Positions 1-8,669 of a stretch of DNA of 64,000 bases are shown in pieces. Source of the DNA: Streptomyces sp. NBC_00510. Its GTDB lineage: Bacteria; Actinomycetota; Actinomycetes; Streptomycetales; Streptomycetaceae. Both the position numbers and the translations under genes were made by a program. The notes beneath the pieces were generated by a model. The model saw only the letters and a program-made list of their open reading frames with translations. It ran no database searches and was not told where the DNA came from. The stretch is taken from positions 2,542,001 through 2,606,000 of the forward strand of contig CP107851.1 of assembly GCA_036013505.1 (NCBI GenBank), in the 5' to 3' direction. Every line of letters begins with the position of its first letter. Position 1 is the stretch's first letter.

Positions 1-214
1 GGCGCGTACGCGGGGCTGTCACGCCAGCAGGCGCGCGCCGGCCGAAGGCCGAGAAGGGCATAGAGGTGTGTGTCGTCATGCGGTGCTTCGCTCACCGCTC
101 AAGTGTTCCAGCACGCCCGTAGCTGGGGAAACGGATTGCCGTGGCTTGGACCATGGTCACTGGGCCGGAGCAGCGTGCCGGGCGGCGTACCGCCCCGGGT
201 TGCACGCTGTCCGC

Positions 215-770
215 ATGCGCGCGACGTGGACCGGCTTCATCAGCTTCGGGCTCGTGACGCTCCCGGTGCAGCTCTTCACAGCGACTGAGGAGCACGGCGC
301 TGGCTTCCACCAGGTCCACGCGAGCGATGGCGCGCGCATCCGCCACCGGAAGGTCCGCGAGCGGGAGGACGTCGAGGTGCCGCAGTCGGAGATCGCGCGC
401 GGCTGGGAGCGGCCTGACGGCCGCACGGTGGTGCTCCTCGACGAGGACCTGGCCGCGCTCCCCATCCCGACGAGGATGACGGTCAAGGTCCTCGGCTTCG
501 TCGACGAGCGGGACGTCGACCCGGTTCTTGTACTCGAAGCCCTACTGGGTCGGTGCGGCCGGCGAGCAGGCGCAGCGGCCGTACGCGCTGCTCGTCGAGG
601 CCCTGGCGCGGCATGGCACGGTCGCCGTGGCGAAGGTGACGCTGCGGACGAGGGAGCGCCTGGCGGTGCTGCGGCCGCGCCACGGGATGCTCGTCCTCCA
701 CACGTTGCTCTGGCCGGAGGAGATCCAGGCCAACATCGCTTGCCGCGTCTTGACTGATCCCGAAGCTCCG
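215..770 (+). pseudogene. Ku-type DNA end-binding protein, frameshifted and truncated
   Basis: The ATG at 215 opens a reading frame that begins MRATWTGFISFGLVTLPVQL, a typical bacterial Ku N-terminus (non-homologous end-joining DNA-end binder), and continues through the EVPQSEI motif. Near 525-530 the homology moves to another frame, where YSKPYWVG, RPYALLVEAL and LLWPEEI continue the Ku beta-barrel. Homology fades after about 770, so only some 185 of the usual 270-300 residues remain. The shift and the missing C-terminal arm make a functional Ku unlikely. No ligD is nearby. A sequencing error could explain the frameshift but not the truncation. Confidence 0.75.
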
Positions 771-912
771 CTTCCTGGCAAGGCAAAAGACCTCTCCCAG
801 CTGCGGAGACGCAACAGGTCGCCTCCCACCTGGCTGCAGGACTGGAAAGACCAACGGTGTTCGTCTCCCACACACCACCAGGACGACACTTCCGCTTCCT
901 ACTGCCAGCCGG

Positions 913-1812
913 TCAGGGCGCGGGAAAGGAGAGGTGCAGGCCGTACTGTTCCTCGGTGCCGCGGAGTGAGGGGACGAGCGTCTTTCGCAGCTCGCGGATC
1001 TGGTCGGCGTGCTCGTCCACGAAGCGTGTGCGCAGGCGCAGACGCGCCGGTTCGCGGACGGCCTCCACCGGGCGCATGCAGGAGGCGTAGGCGTGGCCGA
1101 GTTCGCGGTTCACGCGCGGCAGGTCGGTGGTGTCGGCAGTGAGCAGGCGGGAGTCGACGAGCCCGAAGAACGCGTCCTCGTCGCGGACGTGGAAACCGTG
1201 TCCCGCGAGGCAGCCGGGCAGGGTGCCCAGGGCCCGGATGGTGGCAGGGTCGCGGCGCAGCGAGGCGAGTTCGCGGAACCACTCCCCCTGAAGCGGGGCG
1301 AAGGCATCGCGAGTCCGGCGGGCAGCTGCGGAGCCTGCGCCGCTGCAGCGGCGTATCGCGGCCGGGTCGGCGGATCGGGTGGCGGCGGGATTGCCGGAGC
1401 GGGCCGTGAGCGGGCCGGCGGCGGGGGCCGGCACCTCGGCGCTCTGGCCGAATCCGTGCCTGTCGATGAAGTCCAGGTCGGGAATGTCTCCGAAGGGGAT
1501 GAAGGCGACCGGCATCTGTTCGGGCAGGCTGATTCCGGCGTCGCGCGCGCAAGAGGCCGCCGCGTAACGCGATGCCTGCTGCCGGAGGACGTCCATGCCC
1601 TGGGTCCAGCGGGTTTCGGCGCCGGTCGCGGGGAAGAGCATGCGTACGGGATCGTCCGGCAGGGTGTGGGTGAGGCGGGCGGGGACGGCGTGGGCGACCG
1701 GCGCGCTGCCCGACGGGCCGGGGCCGGTCGAGCAGGCGGCAGCGGACAGGGCGACGGCCGCCGCCGCGACGACGCGGGCCACGATTCGGTACGGGCTCGC
1801 CGGACGGATCAT
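913..1812 (-). CDS. Putative secreted lipoprotein
   Basis: A 299-residue protein with an N-terminal hydrophobic segment ending in a lipobox-like SAAAC at about residues 23-27, so it is probably lipid-anchored at Cys27 on the outer face of the membrane. The mature part is Arg/Ala-rich with no domain I recognise. The ATG at 1812 is preceded by a GGAGAGGAG ribosome site. It lies 72 bp downstream of a small secreted protein on the same strand, with a hairpin between them. The function is unknown, and the secretion prediction rests on the signal sequence only. Confidence 0.65.
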   Translation of the reverse strand: MIRPASPYRIVARVVAAAAVALSAAACSTGPGPSGSAPVAHAVPARLTHTLPDDPVRMLFPATGAETRWTQGMDVLRQQASRYAAASCARDAGISLPEQMPVAFIPFGDIPDLDFIDRHGFGQSAEVPAPAAGPLTARSGNPAATRSADPAAIRRCSGAGSAAARRTRDAFAPLQGEWFRELASLRRDPATIRALGTLPGCLAGHGFHVRDEDAFFGLVDSRLLTADTTDLPRVNRELGHAYASCMRPVEAVREPARLRLRTRFVDEHADQIRELRKTLVPSLRGTEEQYGLHLSFPAP

Positions 1813-1836
1813 CCGGGTCGCTCCTCTCCTCCGGTG

Positions 1837-1867
1837 GCCGGGGGCCGCCGACAGGCGGCACCCCGGC
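1837..1867 (-). terminator. Hairpin terminator between the secreted-protein and lipoprotein genes
   Basis: GCCGGGG pairs with CCCCGGC and CCGCC pairs with GGCGG around a GACA loop, with a small bulge. It lies just downstream of the 1885-2310 gene on the minus strand. Confidence 0.45.
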
Positions 1868-1884
1868 GAGGCGCGGACTAGGGG

Positions 1885-2310
1885 TCAGTGAGTGATCTTG
1901 ACCGTGTCGCCGCTGTCCAGCCAGCTCGCGACCCCGAAGCGGGTGCCGTCGGCGACGTCGGTGCACAGGAAGAAGAAGGGGTCGCTGACGCTGTGGTTCC
2001 CGTCGTAGACCTTGACGTCGGTCCTGTATCCCCTGGAGCAGGTGAACCAGCTGCCGTCAGAGGAGCGGCGCAGGCGGCCGGCGTAGTAGTCGTAGTTGTC
2101 CGCCGACTTGTCGTCGGTGTAGGTGAGGTTGAGGTCGCTGCACGAGCTCGTGGACGACTTGACGGCGGTGATGGTGCCCTGGGCCTCGTACCCGGTGTTG
2201 AGCGTCGACGTCACGCAGGCCTGCGGCGCTGCGGACGCGGCAGGAGCGAGCACCAGGCAGGCCGCGGCGGAGACCAGCGCAAGGGCGCCGGAGACGATGG
2301 CTCGGTTCAT
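1885..2310 (-). CDS. Small secreted protein, function unknown
   Basis: A 141-residue protein with a classical Sec signal peptide (MNRAIVSG, a hydrophobic stretch, then ASAAP as a likely signal-peptidase I site near residue 28). The mature part of about 110 residues has four Cys (in QACVT, SSCSD, FTCSRG and FLCTD) that could form two disulfides outside the cell. No family is recognised. It has its own promoter region, because the next gene upstream (AraC type) is more than 200 bp away, and it precedes the lipoprotein gene on the same strand. Confidence 0.65.
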   Translation of the reverse strand: MNRAIVSGALALVSAAACLVLAPAASAAPQACVTSTLNTGYEAQGTITAVKSSTSSCSDLNLTYTDDKSADNYDYYAGRLRRSSDGSWFTCSRGYRTDVKVYDGNHSVSDPFFFLCTDVADGTRFGVASWLDSGDTVKITH

Positions 2311-2522
2311 GGATCCCCCAATTCACGTGTCGTCTCGGGTGGACGTCGTCCGCCCACCCGGGTGTGCTTCGCGGTGCCCCCTCGGGACAGTCGTCCACAG
2401 CTGTCGCTGATGGCGTCCGGCGCGTCGCCGGTGTGTCCCCGTGGTTCGGTGGCGGGTTCGAGCTTGCCGGGTGCGGGGCACGAAGGCATTGTCCTGTGGC
2501 GACAGTGCATTGACGGTTCGCG

Positions 2523-3494
2523 TCATGCCTCCGGAACCGCTGTGAGCTGCTGCCACTCGCGGGGACTGATGCCATAGGCGGCGCGGAAGGTGCGGGTGAA
2601 GTTTGCCGGGCTGGCGAATCCCCAGCGGGCGGCCGTGGCGTGGATGGGGCGTTCACGCAGCAGGGGGTCGGAGAGGTCGCGTCGGCAGCGGTCCAGGCGG
2701 CGGGTCCGGATCCACGCGGCAGGGGTGGTTTCGTGGGTTCGGAAGAGGCGTTCCAGCGTGCGAGGAGAGATGTTGTGTGCCGCGGCGATGCGCCCGGGGG
2801 TGAGAGCGGGATCGCCCAGGTGGTGCTGGATGTAGGCGAGGGCGCGCTCGAAGAGCACCCGGGTGTCCGAAGCTTGGGAGGGTTGCCGGAAGTCCAGGCG
2901 CTGGGAGAGGAGGGCGGAGATCAGGTCCAGGCTGACGGTTGCCAGGCGGGCGGTGTCCAGGGGGCTGTACTGGCCCGCGTGGGCCAGGAGACCGCTCAGG
3001 TGGGCCGCTGTCAGCGCACCGGTCCCCGTCCGCCCGGACATCGGCGTGGCCAGTAATGACTCCGCGGCTCTCGCGGACACGGGCAGCAGCCCCCGGGGGA
3101 TGCTCACGGTCAGGCCCCGCACGTTGCCGGACTCCGCCCTCAGCACATTGGTGTACGGACGTGAGGAGTCGACGAGCACCAGGGTCCCCGCCGGTAACAC
3201 TGCCGACCGGTCGCCCTGCACGAGCCAGGCCGTCCCCCGTGTGATCAGCCCCAGGTGATAGACGTCGGGGTCCGACCGGCGGATCAGCCGTGCGGTGCGC
3301 CTGGCCTCGAGACCGGGCTGATCGAAGGACGCCACCCGCAGCGGGCCGGCCTCGACCGCATGGATGGTGGCGTCGAAATCCGCCGTATGGTCACTGTGAA
3401 TCTCAAGGGGCGCCACGATTCGCTCGACCATCTCCCGCCAGAAGTCGAAGCGCTCGTGGCGCGGTAAGACGCGCGTACTGACCCTTGTTTCCAT
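2523..3494 (-). CDS. AraC-family transcriptional regulator
   Basis: A 323-residue regulator. Residues about 20-190 resemble the AraC-binding-like domain found with oxidative-stress and catabolic AraC proteins (RHERFDFWREMV near the start). Residues about 215-320 hold the paired helix-turn-helix domain (ISPRTLERLFR, then WGFASPANFTRTFR and YGISPREWQQ). I chose the ATG at 3494 because homology begins there and a G-rich ribosome site precedes it. An upstream in-frame ATG at 3593 would add about 33 unlikely residues. It is separated from neighbours and probably regulates itself or an unlinked target. A 9-bp inverted repeat lies upstream at 3552-3580. Confidence 0.8.
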   Translation of the reverse strand: METRVSTRVLPRHERFDFWREMVERIVAPLEIHSDHTADFDATIHAVEAGPLRVASFDQPGLEARRTARLIRRSDPDVYHLGLITRGTAWLVQGDRSAVLPAGTLVLVDSSRPYTNVLRAESGNVRGLTVSIPRGLLPVSARAAESLLATPMSGRTGTGALTAAHLSGLLAHAGQYSPLDTARLATVSLDLISALLSQRLDFRQPSQASDTRVLFERALAYIQHHLGDPALTPGRIAAAHNISPRTLERLFRTHETTPAAWIRTRRLDRCRRDLSDPLLRERPIHATAARWGFASPANFTRTFRAAYGISPREWQQLTAVPEA

Positions 3495-4058
3495 ACCCTT
3501 ACCCCCCAGGGATGATCCGGCTGACGGATTCCGAAGCGCATGTTTTGGCATGGCCAAGCCAGGCAACTCTCGGCTTGGCCGAAAACGCCTCATCGTGAGC
3601 GAGCCGGGATGCGGCGTGCGGCCGCCACTCCGACCCTCTTTCGGGTGGCGCTGGGCACTCGATCGCCCGAGTGCCGCACCGGGGCGGACTACGCGGGAAC
3701 GGGCAGCCTGCGCGGGTCGGTCATGCTCAGCGCGGCCACGCTGCCGCCGACGGCACCGACGGCCCGGTTGGGCGCGCGACGTGGACTAGCCCGCTCCGCC
3801 ATGATCTCCCCCGTGAAGTCAGCGTGGCGAGTGCCGATGATGCCATGAGCGGGCGCCTCGCGGACAGCACGTTCACCGCCATCCGTAACGGTTCGACGAG
3901 GGAACCCGCGGGCTGCGAGTGAACCCGCTCGACGGTCGAGTGCCGTGTCCCGCCTGCGGGTCCGCCCGTCGGCGCGTGCCACCGGACGGGCCGGTCTTCG
4001 CCGCCGATTCCGGTCCCGCCGCTCCGAACACTGATCCAGCGGGTCGCCGTCGCCCGGG
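3495..4058. other. Intergenic stretch with one inverted repeat
   Basis: No convincing gene. The only structure I see is GGCCAAGCC (3552-3560) facing GGCTTGGCC (3572-3580), flanked outside by GTTTT and GAAAAC. It sits 58-86 bp upstream of the AraC gene start, so it may be an operator or hairpin in that gene's promoter or leader. Confidence 0.4.
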
Positions 4059-5162
4059 TCACTCCGGCGCGTTGTACCTCACCCGCTCCGGCAGCGGCGC
4101 GGTGAACCCCCAGCCGCGGGCCAGCAGCGCGTCGACGGCGGTGACGGCCGTCCGCAGCCGCTGCTCGTGCGGGCCGGTGAGCACCACGTACGGCAGGCCG
4201 CGGCGGGTGAGTTCGGCGCGGAAGCGGCCGGTCATCCACGAGCGCAGGTGCTCCCCGTCGCGCAGTCCGTCGTCCTCGAAGGGCACGCCGGCGTCGTCGG
4301 TGAGCAGCCACAGGTGCTGCCGGCCGCGGGCGGCGACGGCCTCCACGCGGGGGTTGGGTCCGCCCATGTAGCGCTCGTGCCAGATGGTCGTGGCCATGGC
4401 GTCGGTGTCGCAGAACAGGACGGGCGACCCGGTCCATGCGGCGGCGTCCTCTTCGGCGAGCTGGCGTTCGGCGATCACCTCGAATTCGTCCGAGTCCCAG
4501 GTGACTTCGTCGAATGCGGCGTCCGGGCGGACGGCCAGCAGACGTGCGTACTTCTCCTCGCTGTACGTGCGCCCGTACTCGGGCACCCACCGGGTCGCCC
4601 CCCACACCCCTCCGCGCACCCGGTAGTGCTCCGCCAGGGCGCGGGCCATGGTGGTGGTGCCGGTCGACTCCGCGCCGACGACGACCACCCGGCGGGCCAG
4701 GGCCGCCCGTACCGGCGCGGCCAGATGGTGCCAGCAGGCGACGGGGTCCTCGCGGACGGCGGTCGCGGAGACCGGGTGGGCGGTCCGGCCGACGTCCACG
4801 GTGACCGCCACCGCGCCGAAGCGGCGGCCGAGTTCCTCCCCGTACGGCTCGGAGGTGAAGACGGCGTCGACGGGATCCGGGACGGCGGCCCGGAAGACCG
4901 CTATGTGGGCGTCCCAAGCGGCGGGGTCGGTGTAGTCGACGGGCTCGTCGTCCACGGTGCCGACGACGTCGATGCCCGCCTCGGGGTGCACTTCGCGCAT
5001 CCAGGCGACGCGGTCGGCGAGCGGGACGGACTCCACGGCGGAGGCGCAGACCAGCACGGTGAGCCTGCGGCACCGCGCGGCGGCGCTGCGGACGAGGTGG
5101 TGGTGGCCGGCGTGTGGCGGGTAGAACTTGCCGAGCACCAGCCCGTGGTCGAACTCGCTCAT
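4059..5162 (-). CDS. NadR-like bifunctional NMN adenylyltransferase / ribosylnicotinamide kinase
   Basis: A 367-residue protein. The N-terminal nucleotidyltransferase domain (about 1-170) carries GKFYPPHAGH, the HxGH-type signature of NMN adenylyltransferases. The C-terminal domain (about 175-360) aligns with the ribosylnicotinamide kinase part of NadR and starts with the P-loop-like GAESTGTTT, where the usual Walker A lysine is a threonine. There is no N-terminal HTH, so a repressor role is unlikely. Its ATG overlaps the pnuC stop by 4 bp (ATGA), so the two are translationally coupled. Together they would import nicotinamide riboside and convert it to NMN and NAD in the cytoplasm. Confidence 0.85.
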   Translation of the reverse strand: MSEFDHGLVLGKFYPPHAGHHHLVRSAAARCRRLTVLVCASAVESVPLADRVAWMREVHPEAGIDVVGTVDDEPVDYTDPAAWDAHIAVFRAAVPDPVDAVFTSEPYGEELGRRFGAVAVTVDVGRTAHPVSATAVREDPVACWHHLAAPVRAALARRVVVVGAESTGTTTMARALAEHYRVRGGVWGATRWVPEYGRTYSEEKYARLLAVRPDAAFDEVTWDSDEFEVIAERQLAEEDAAAWTGSPVLFCDTDAMATTIWHERYMGGPNPRVEAVAARGRQHLWLLTDDAGVPFEDDGLRDGEHLRSWMTGRFRAELTRRGLPYVVLTGPHEQRLRTAVTAVDALLARGWGFTAPLPERVRYNAPE

Positions 5163-5818
5163 GCCATGGCCTCCGTCCGGGCCTCCGGGCCACCGGCCCG
5201 GGACGCCGCCTCGGTCCGCCAGCCGCGCAGGCCGGCCAGGCACAGCAGCAGGAAGCCGGCATAGAGGAACGAGGTCAGGTAGAGGCCCTTGTAGGCGTAC
5301 AGGGGGATGTAGACGAGGTCGGCGGCGATCCAGAGGTACCAGGACTCGATCTTCTTCCGGCACTGGCCGTACGTGGCGGCCAGCGACAGGGCGGTGGTGA
5401 GCGCGTCCCAGAAAGGCACCGTGGAGTCGGTGACCCGGTCCAGCAGTACGGCAAGGAGCACGGTGGCGACCGCCGTCGCGGGGGCCAGCACCGCCCAAGT
5501 GCGCCGGTCCGTGCGGCTGACGGCGAGCCGCCCGGCGGCCGATCCCCCGGCGGCCCAGGACCACCAGCCGTACACCGCCAGCGCCACGTAGACGACCTGC
5601 AGGGCGGCGTCCGCGTAGAGGCCGGCGCCGGCGAAGAGCAGGATGAAGAAGAGGTTGTTGGCGATGCCGACGGGCCAGTTGGCGATGTGCCGGCGGGCCA
5701 CGAGCCACACGCACAGCGCGCCGCTGCCGAATCCCAGCACCTCCACCCAGCTGACGGGGGTGTCCAGCAGGGTGAACAGCGGCTGCTGGAGCGGGGCGAG
5801 CACATCCGCGAGAGCCAC
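5159..5818 (-). CDS. pnuC: PnuC-type nicotinamide riboside transporter
   Basis: A 219-residue integral membrane protein with about seven hydrophobic segments and the WPVGIANNL and YGWWSWA features of PnuC facilitators. These let nicotinamide riboside enter, trapped by phosphorylation by the adjacent NadR-like protein. I chose the GTG at 5818 because a GGAGG (5826-5830) lies 7 nt before it. The ATG at 5833 overlaps that ribosome site and would add MGGCR. The gene overlaps the nadR-like start by 4 bp. A short palindrome just upstream may be an operator. A 59-bp near copy of its 5' end occurs at 9689-9747. Confidence 0.85.
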   Translation of the reverse strand: MALADVLAPLQQPLFTLLDTPVSWVEVLGFGSGALCVWLVARRHIANWPVGIANNLFFILLFAGAGLYADAALQVVYVALAVYGWWSWAAGGSAAGRLAVSRTDRRTWAVLAPATAVATVLLAVLLDRVTDSTVPFWDALTTALSLAATYGQCRKKIESWYLWIAADLVYIPLYAYKGLYLTSFLYAGFLLLCLAGLRGWRTEAASRAGGPEARTEAMA

Positions 5819-5837
5819 GCGGCAACCTCCCATAAAT

Positions 5838-5848
5838 GTCAGCCTGAC
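5838..5848 (-). promoter_or_regulatory. Palindrome upstream of pnuC-nadR, candidate operator
   Basis: GTCAG-C-CTGAC, perfect 5-bp arms with one central base, lies 7 bp upstream of the pnuC ribosome site. NAD-salvage genes are often under a dedicated repressor, and this would be a suitable position. The identity of the regulator is inference. Confidence 0.35.
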
Positions 5849-6051
5849 GATAATGGGCGGACGTGGCTAAGGCAAGGGAATTTCCGCGGGCCGGATGGGC
5901 GCGGGACGGACCCCGGATCGGGGAACCCGTACCCGGCGCTTGCGGTCGAGGTGTGGACTCCGCTGCTCACCTCCGCGCGCCGTGAGGGTGGGCACGGGGT
6001 GATCGTCCGCACGAGCAGGCAGTGACCGCGGGCACGATCGCGCCGGACCCG

Positions 6052-6975
6052 TCACACCCCGCGCAGCGAATTCTCGCGCCGGAAGCGGGCGGGTGTCGTG
6101 CCGAGATGGGCCCGGAAGGCCCGTGAGAACGCGGACTCGGAGTAGTAGCCGACCTGGCCGGCGACCGCCGCGACGGTGGCGTCGGTGGTGGTGAGCAGTT
6201 CCGCCGCCGCCATCAGCCGTGCCCGGGTGAGGAAGTCGCCCACGGTCGTCCCGGTTTCCCGGGTGAAGTGGCGCAGGAAGGTGGCGCGGGACATGGAGGC
6301 CGTGCGGCTGAGCCGTTCGATCGTCCAGTCGGCTCCAGGGTCGTCGAGCATGCCTTCGACGGCCGACGCGATGCGGCCGTCGGCCGCCGCGGTCCACAGA
6401 GTGGTCCGCGTGGCGTCGCCCCGCGCGGTGCGCAGCACCATCGCCAGCAGCACGGTGCACAGGGCGGAGAGGATCGCCGCGGTGCCCTCGCCCTCACGTC
6501 GCGCCTCGCCGCGCATCAGGGCGCTGAGCATGCGCAGCACCTCGTCGCTCTCGGCCGACTGCCCGAAGGAGACGTGCACCGGGTCGGGCAGGCTTGCGAA
6601 CAACAGTGAGCCCGAACCGGCGTCGAAGGTGTAGTGCCCGCAGAACAGGTCGATGACGGGCTCCGCACCGTGCTCGCTGCGCGTGGTCACGAACACGTCG
6701 CCGGGCGCCTCCGCCGTCCCCACCTGGCTGCCTTCGCCATCGGTGATCACCCGGTGCGGGGCGCCGCTCGGGATCATCACCACGTCCCCGGGGCGCAGGT
6801 CGAGAAGGACCGTGCCCACCTGCAGCCGGCATGTGCCTTCCAGCAGCACGTGGAAGGGCGCCTCCAGCTCGCCGTGAGCCGCCACCTCCATCCTGGTGCC
6901 GGCCCCGAGCAGGCAGCGCTTGTCGAGGTCGGCCCTGAGCCGGGCCAGGCGCAGCAGTCGGCTGACTGAGTCCAC
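6052..6975 (-). CDS. AraC-family regulator with cupin domain, RclR-like
   Basis: A 307-residue protein with an N-terminal cupin-like domain (about 1-170) and a C-terminal AraC HTH (about 205-305, MSRATFLRHF, VGYYSESAFSRAF). From the GTG at 6975 the protein starts with VDSVSRLL and has Cys at residue 21 in DKRCLLG, the same context and position as the redox-sensing Cys of E. coli RclR. An FCG sequence in the cupin domain may hold the second redox Cys. It is divergent from an RclA-like flavoprotein with 73 bp between them, which is the rcl arrangement. A longer ORF reading through to 7050 would overlap the neighbour's start and is rejected. Confidence 0.8.
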   Translation of the reverse strand: MDSVSRLLRLARLRADLDKRCLLGAGTRMEVAAHGELEAPFHVLLEGTCRLQVGTVLLDLRPGDVVMIPSGAPHRVITDGEGSQVGTAEAPGDVFVTTRSEHGAEPVIDLFCGHYTFDAGSGSLLFASLPDPVHVSFGQSAESDEVLRMLSALMRGEARREGEGTAAILSALCTVLLAMVLRTARGDATRTTLWTAAADGRIASAVEGMLDDPGADWTIERLSRTASMSRATFLRHFTRETGTTVGDFLTRARLMAAAELLTTTDATVAAVAGQVGYYSESAFSRAFRAHLGTTPARFRRENSLRGV

Positions 6976-7006
6976 GGTGAGACTTTCGGGCAGGACAGTG
7001 AGACGC

Positions 7007-7045
7007 TCGAGTCTATTTGCCCCAGTGGCCGGGTCGCAGACTCGA
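7007..7045. promoter_or_regulatory. Inverted repeat in the divergent rclR/rclA-like promoter
   Basis: TCGAGTCT (7007-7014) is repeated inverted as AGACTCGA (7038-7045), arms 23 bp apart, in the 73-bp gap between the two divergent genes. It ends 3 bp before the rclA-like ATG. Likely contact sites for the AraC regulator, by position. Confidence 0.4.
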
Positions 7046-7048
7046 CGC

Positions 7049-8434
7049 ATGGAGATCACCACAGCACTCACCGCGGATGTCCTAATCATCGGCTTCGGCA
7101 AGGGCGGCAAGACCGCCGCTCACGCGCTCGCCGAGGCCGGCCGCCGCGTGGTCCTGATCGAGCGGTCCGAGAACATGTACGGCGGAACGTGCCCCAACGT
7201 CGGCTGTGTACCGACCAAGATGCTCGTCCACTACGCCGACACCAAACGCCTCAAGGACGACGCGCAGGAGTTCTTCGCCCACTCGATCGCCGGCGTCCGC
7301 GCGCTGACCAGTGCCTTCCGCGCCGGCAACTTCCAGGCGCTGAACGGCAGGGACACCGCGACGGTCATCACCGGCACGGCCCGGTTCGTCGATCCGCACA
7401 CCGTCGCCGTCGGGGAGGGACCGGACCTCGTCACCGTCACCGCCCCCACGATCCTGGTCAACACCGGGTCGGAACCGGTGATCCCCCCGGTTCCCGGCCT
7501 CGCGAGCAGTTCCCACCTGGTCTCCAGCGCGGAGCTCACCCGCACGCAGAACCTGCCCGAGCGTCTCGTGGTCCTGGGAGGTGGATACCTCGGCCTGGAA
7601 TTCGCCGGGATCTACCAGCGCTTCGGCACCGAGGTGACGGTCCTCGAAGCAGCCGACCGGCTCCTGCCGCGGGAGGACCAGGACATCGCCGGGTCCGTCG
7701 GGGAGATCCTCACCGGCGACGGCATCCGCGTCATCACCGGCGCGAACGTCACCGAGGTGCGTGACAGCGGCGCCGTCTCGACCGTCGTCTACGAGAAGGA
7801 CGGGCGGACCCACACCGTCGAGGCCTCCGCGCTGCTGCCCGCCACCGGGCGCCGCCCCGTCACCGACGGCCTCCGGCTCGACGCCGCCGGCGTCCTCACC
7901 GCACCGAACGGTGCGATCGTGGTGGACGAGTACCTGCGCAGCAGCCAACCGCACATCTACGCACTCGGCGACGTCAACGGCGGCGAGCAGTTCACCTACA
8001 TCTCCCTCGACGACGCGCGCATCGTCCTGGACCAGCTCCTGGGTGAGGGCAAGCGCACCACGAGCGACCGCAGGGCAGTGCCCCACACCCTGTTCATCAC
8101 ACCCCCGCTCGCCACCGTGGGACTGACCGAGAGCCAGGCGCGCGCACAGGGGCTGAACATCAAGGTCTCACGGGAGAAGGTCGCGGACATCGTGGCCATG
8201 CCCCGCGCCTACACGGTCGAGGAGACCCGCGGCGTCATGAAGTTCATCGTGGACCCGGACACCGATCTCATCCTCGGAGCCGCCCTGCTCAGCATCGACG
8301 CGCAGGAGATCATCAACACCGTCGCACTGGCGATGCGGCACCACATCACGGCCACGCAGCTCCGCGACTCGATCTACACCCACCCGAGCTCGACCGAAGC
8401 CCTCAACGAGGTCTTCGACAAGGTCCTCCCCTGA
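7049..8434 (+). CDS. FAD-dependent pyridine nucleotide-disulfide oxidoreductase, RclA-like
   Basis: A 461-residue group I flavoprotein disulfide reductase. It has an FAD-binding Rossmann motif (IIGFGKGGKTAAHAL), the redox-active pair in GGTCPNVGCVPTK (Cys about 43 and 48), an NAD(P)H Rossmann fold (LGGGYLGLEFAGIY), a second FAD contact (ALGDVNGGEQFTYISLDD) and a dimer interface with THPSSTEALNE. Phrases such as MYGGTC and FTYISLDD match E. coli RclA, a flavoenzyme (copper(II) reductase) protecting against hypochlorous acid. The divergent RclR-like regulator supports that reading. There is no strong ribosome site before ATG 7049. A mercuric-reductase-like role is the alternative, but no N-terminal HMA domain or vicinal C-terminal Cys pair is seen. 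Confidence 0.82.
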   Translation: MEITTALTADVLIIGFGKGGKTAAHALAEAGRRVVLIERSENMYGGTCPNVGCVPTKMLVHYADTKRLKDDAQEFFAHSIAGVRALTSAFRAGNFQALNGRDTATVITGTARFVDPHTVAVGEGPDLVTVTAPTILVNTGSEPVIPPVPGLASSSHLVSSAELTRTQNLPERLVVLGGGYLGLEFAGIYQRFGTEVTVLEAADRLLPREDQDIAGSVGEILTGDGIRVITGANVTEVRDSGAVSTVVYEKDGRTHTVEASALLPATGRRPVTDGLRLDAAGVLTAPNGAIVVDEYLRSSQPHIYALGDVNGGEQFTYISLDDARIVLDQLLGEGKRTTSDRRAVPHTLFITPPLATVGLTESQARAQGLNIKVSREKVADIVAMPRAYTVEETRGVMKFIVDPDTDLILGAALLSIDAQEIINTVALAMRHHITATQLRDSIYTHPSSTEALNEVFDKVLP

Positions 8435-8669
8435 CCGGCCCGAGCCGCCCGCGACGGGCATTCACCCGGGCACGGTGTGCCGTCAGGCCCATATCGCGTC
8501 TCGCCACGCCCTTCACGTGGCGTCGACGGAATTCCGCGTCGGGGCAGCATGCAACTGCCGTCAGGCCGTGAGACAAATGGGACAGGTCCAGAAGAGGTCC
8601 AGGTGCCTCAAGCCGCAGACGCCGAGCGAGAACGACCAGCCGACCCGCCTTCCAGAAGAGAAACGAACC

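Noticed and set aside
1..63. An open plus-strand frame ending in TAG at 61-63
   Set aside because: Only 20 residues are visible, Arg-rich and without homology, so I cannot say that it is the end of a real gene.
3689..3982. Small ORFs in the 3.5-4.06 kb gap
   Set aside because: Arg/Ala/Pro-rich translations on both strands, no ribosome site, no recognisable domain.
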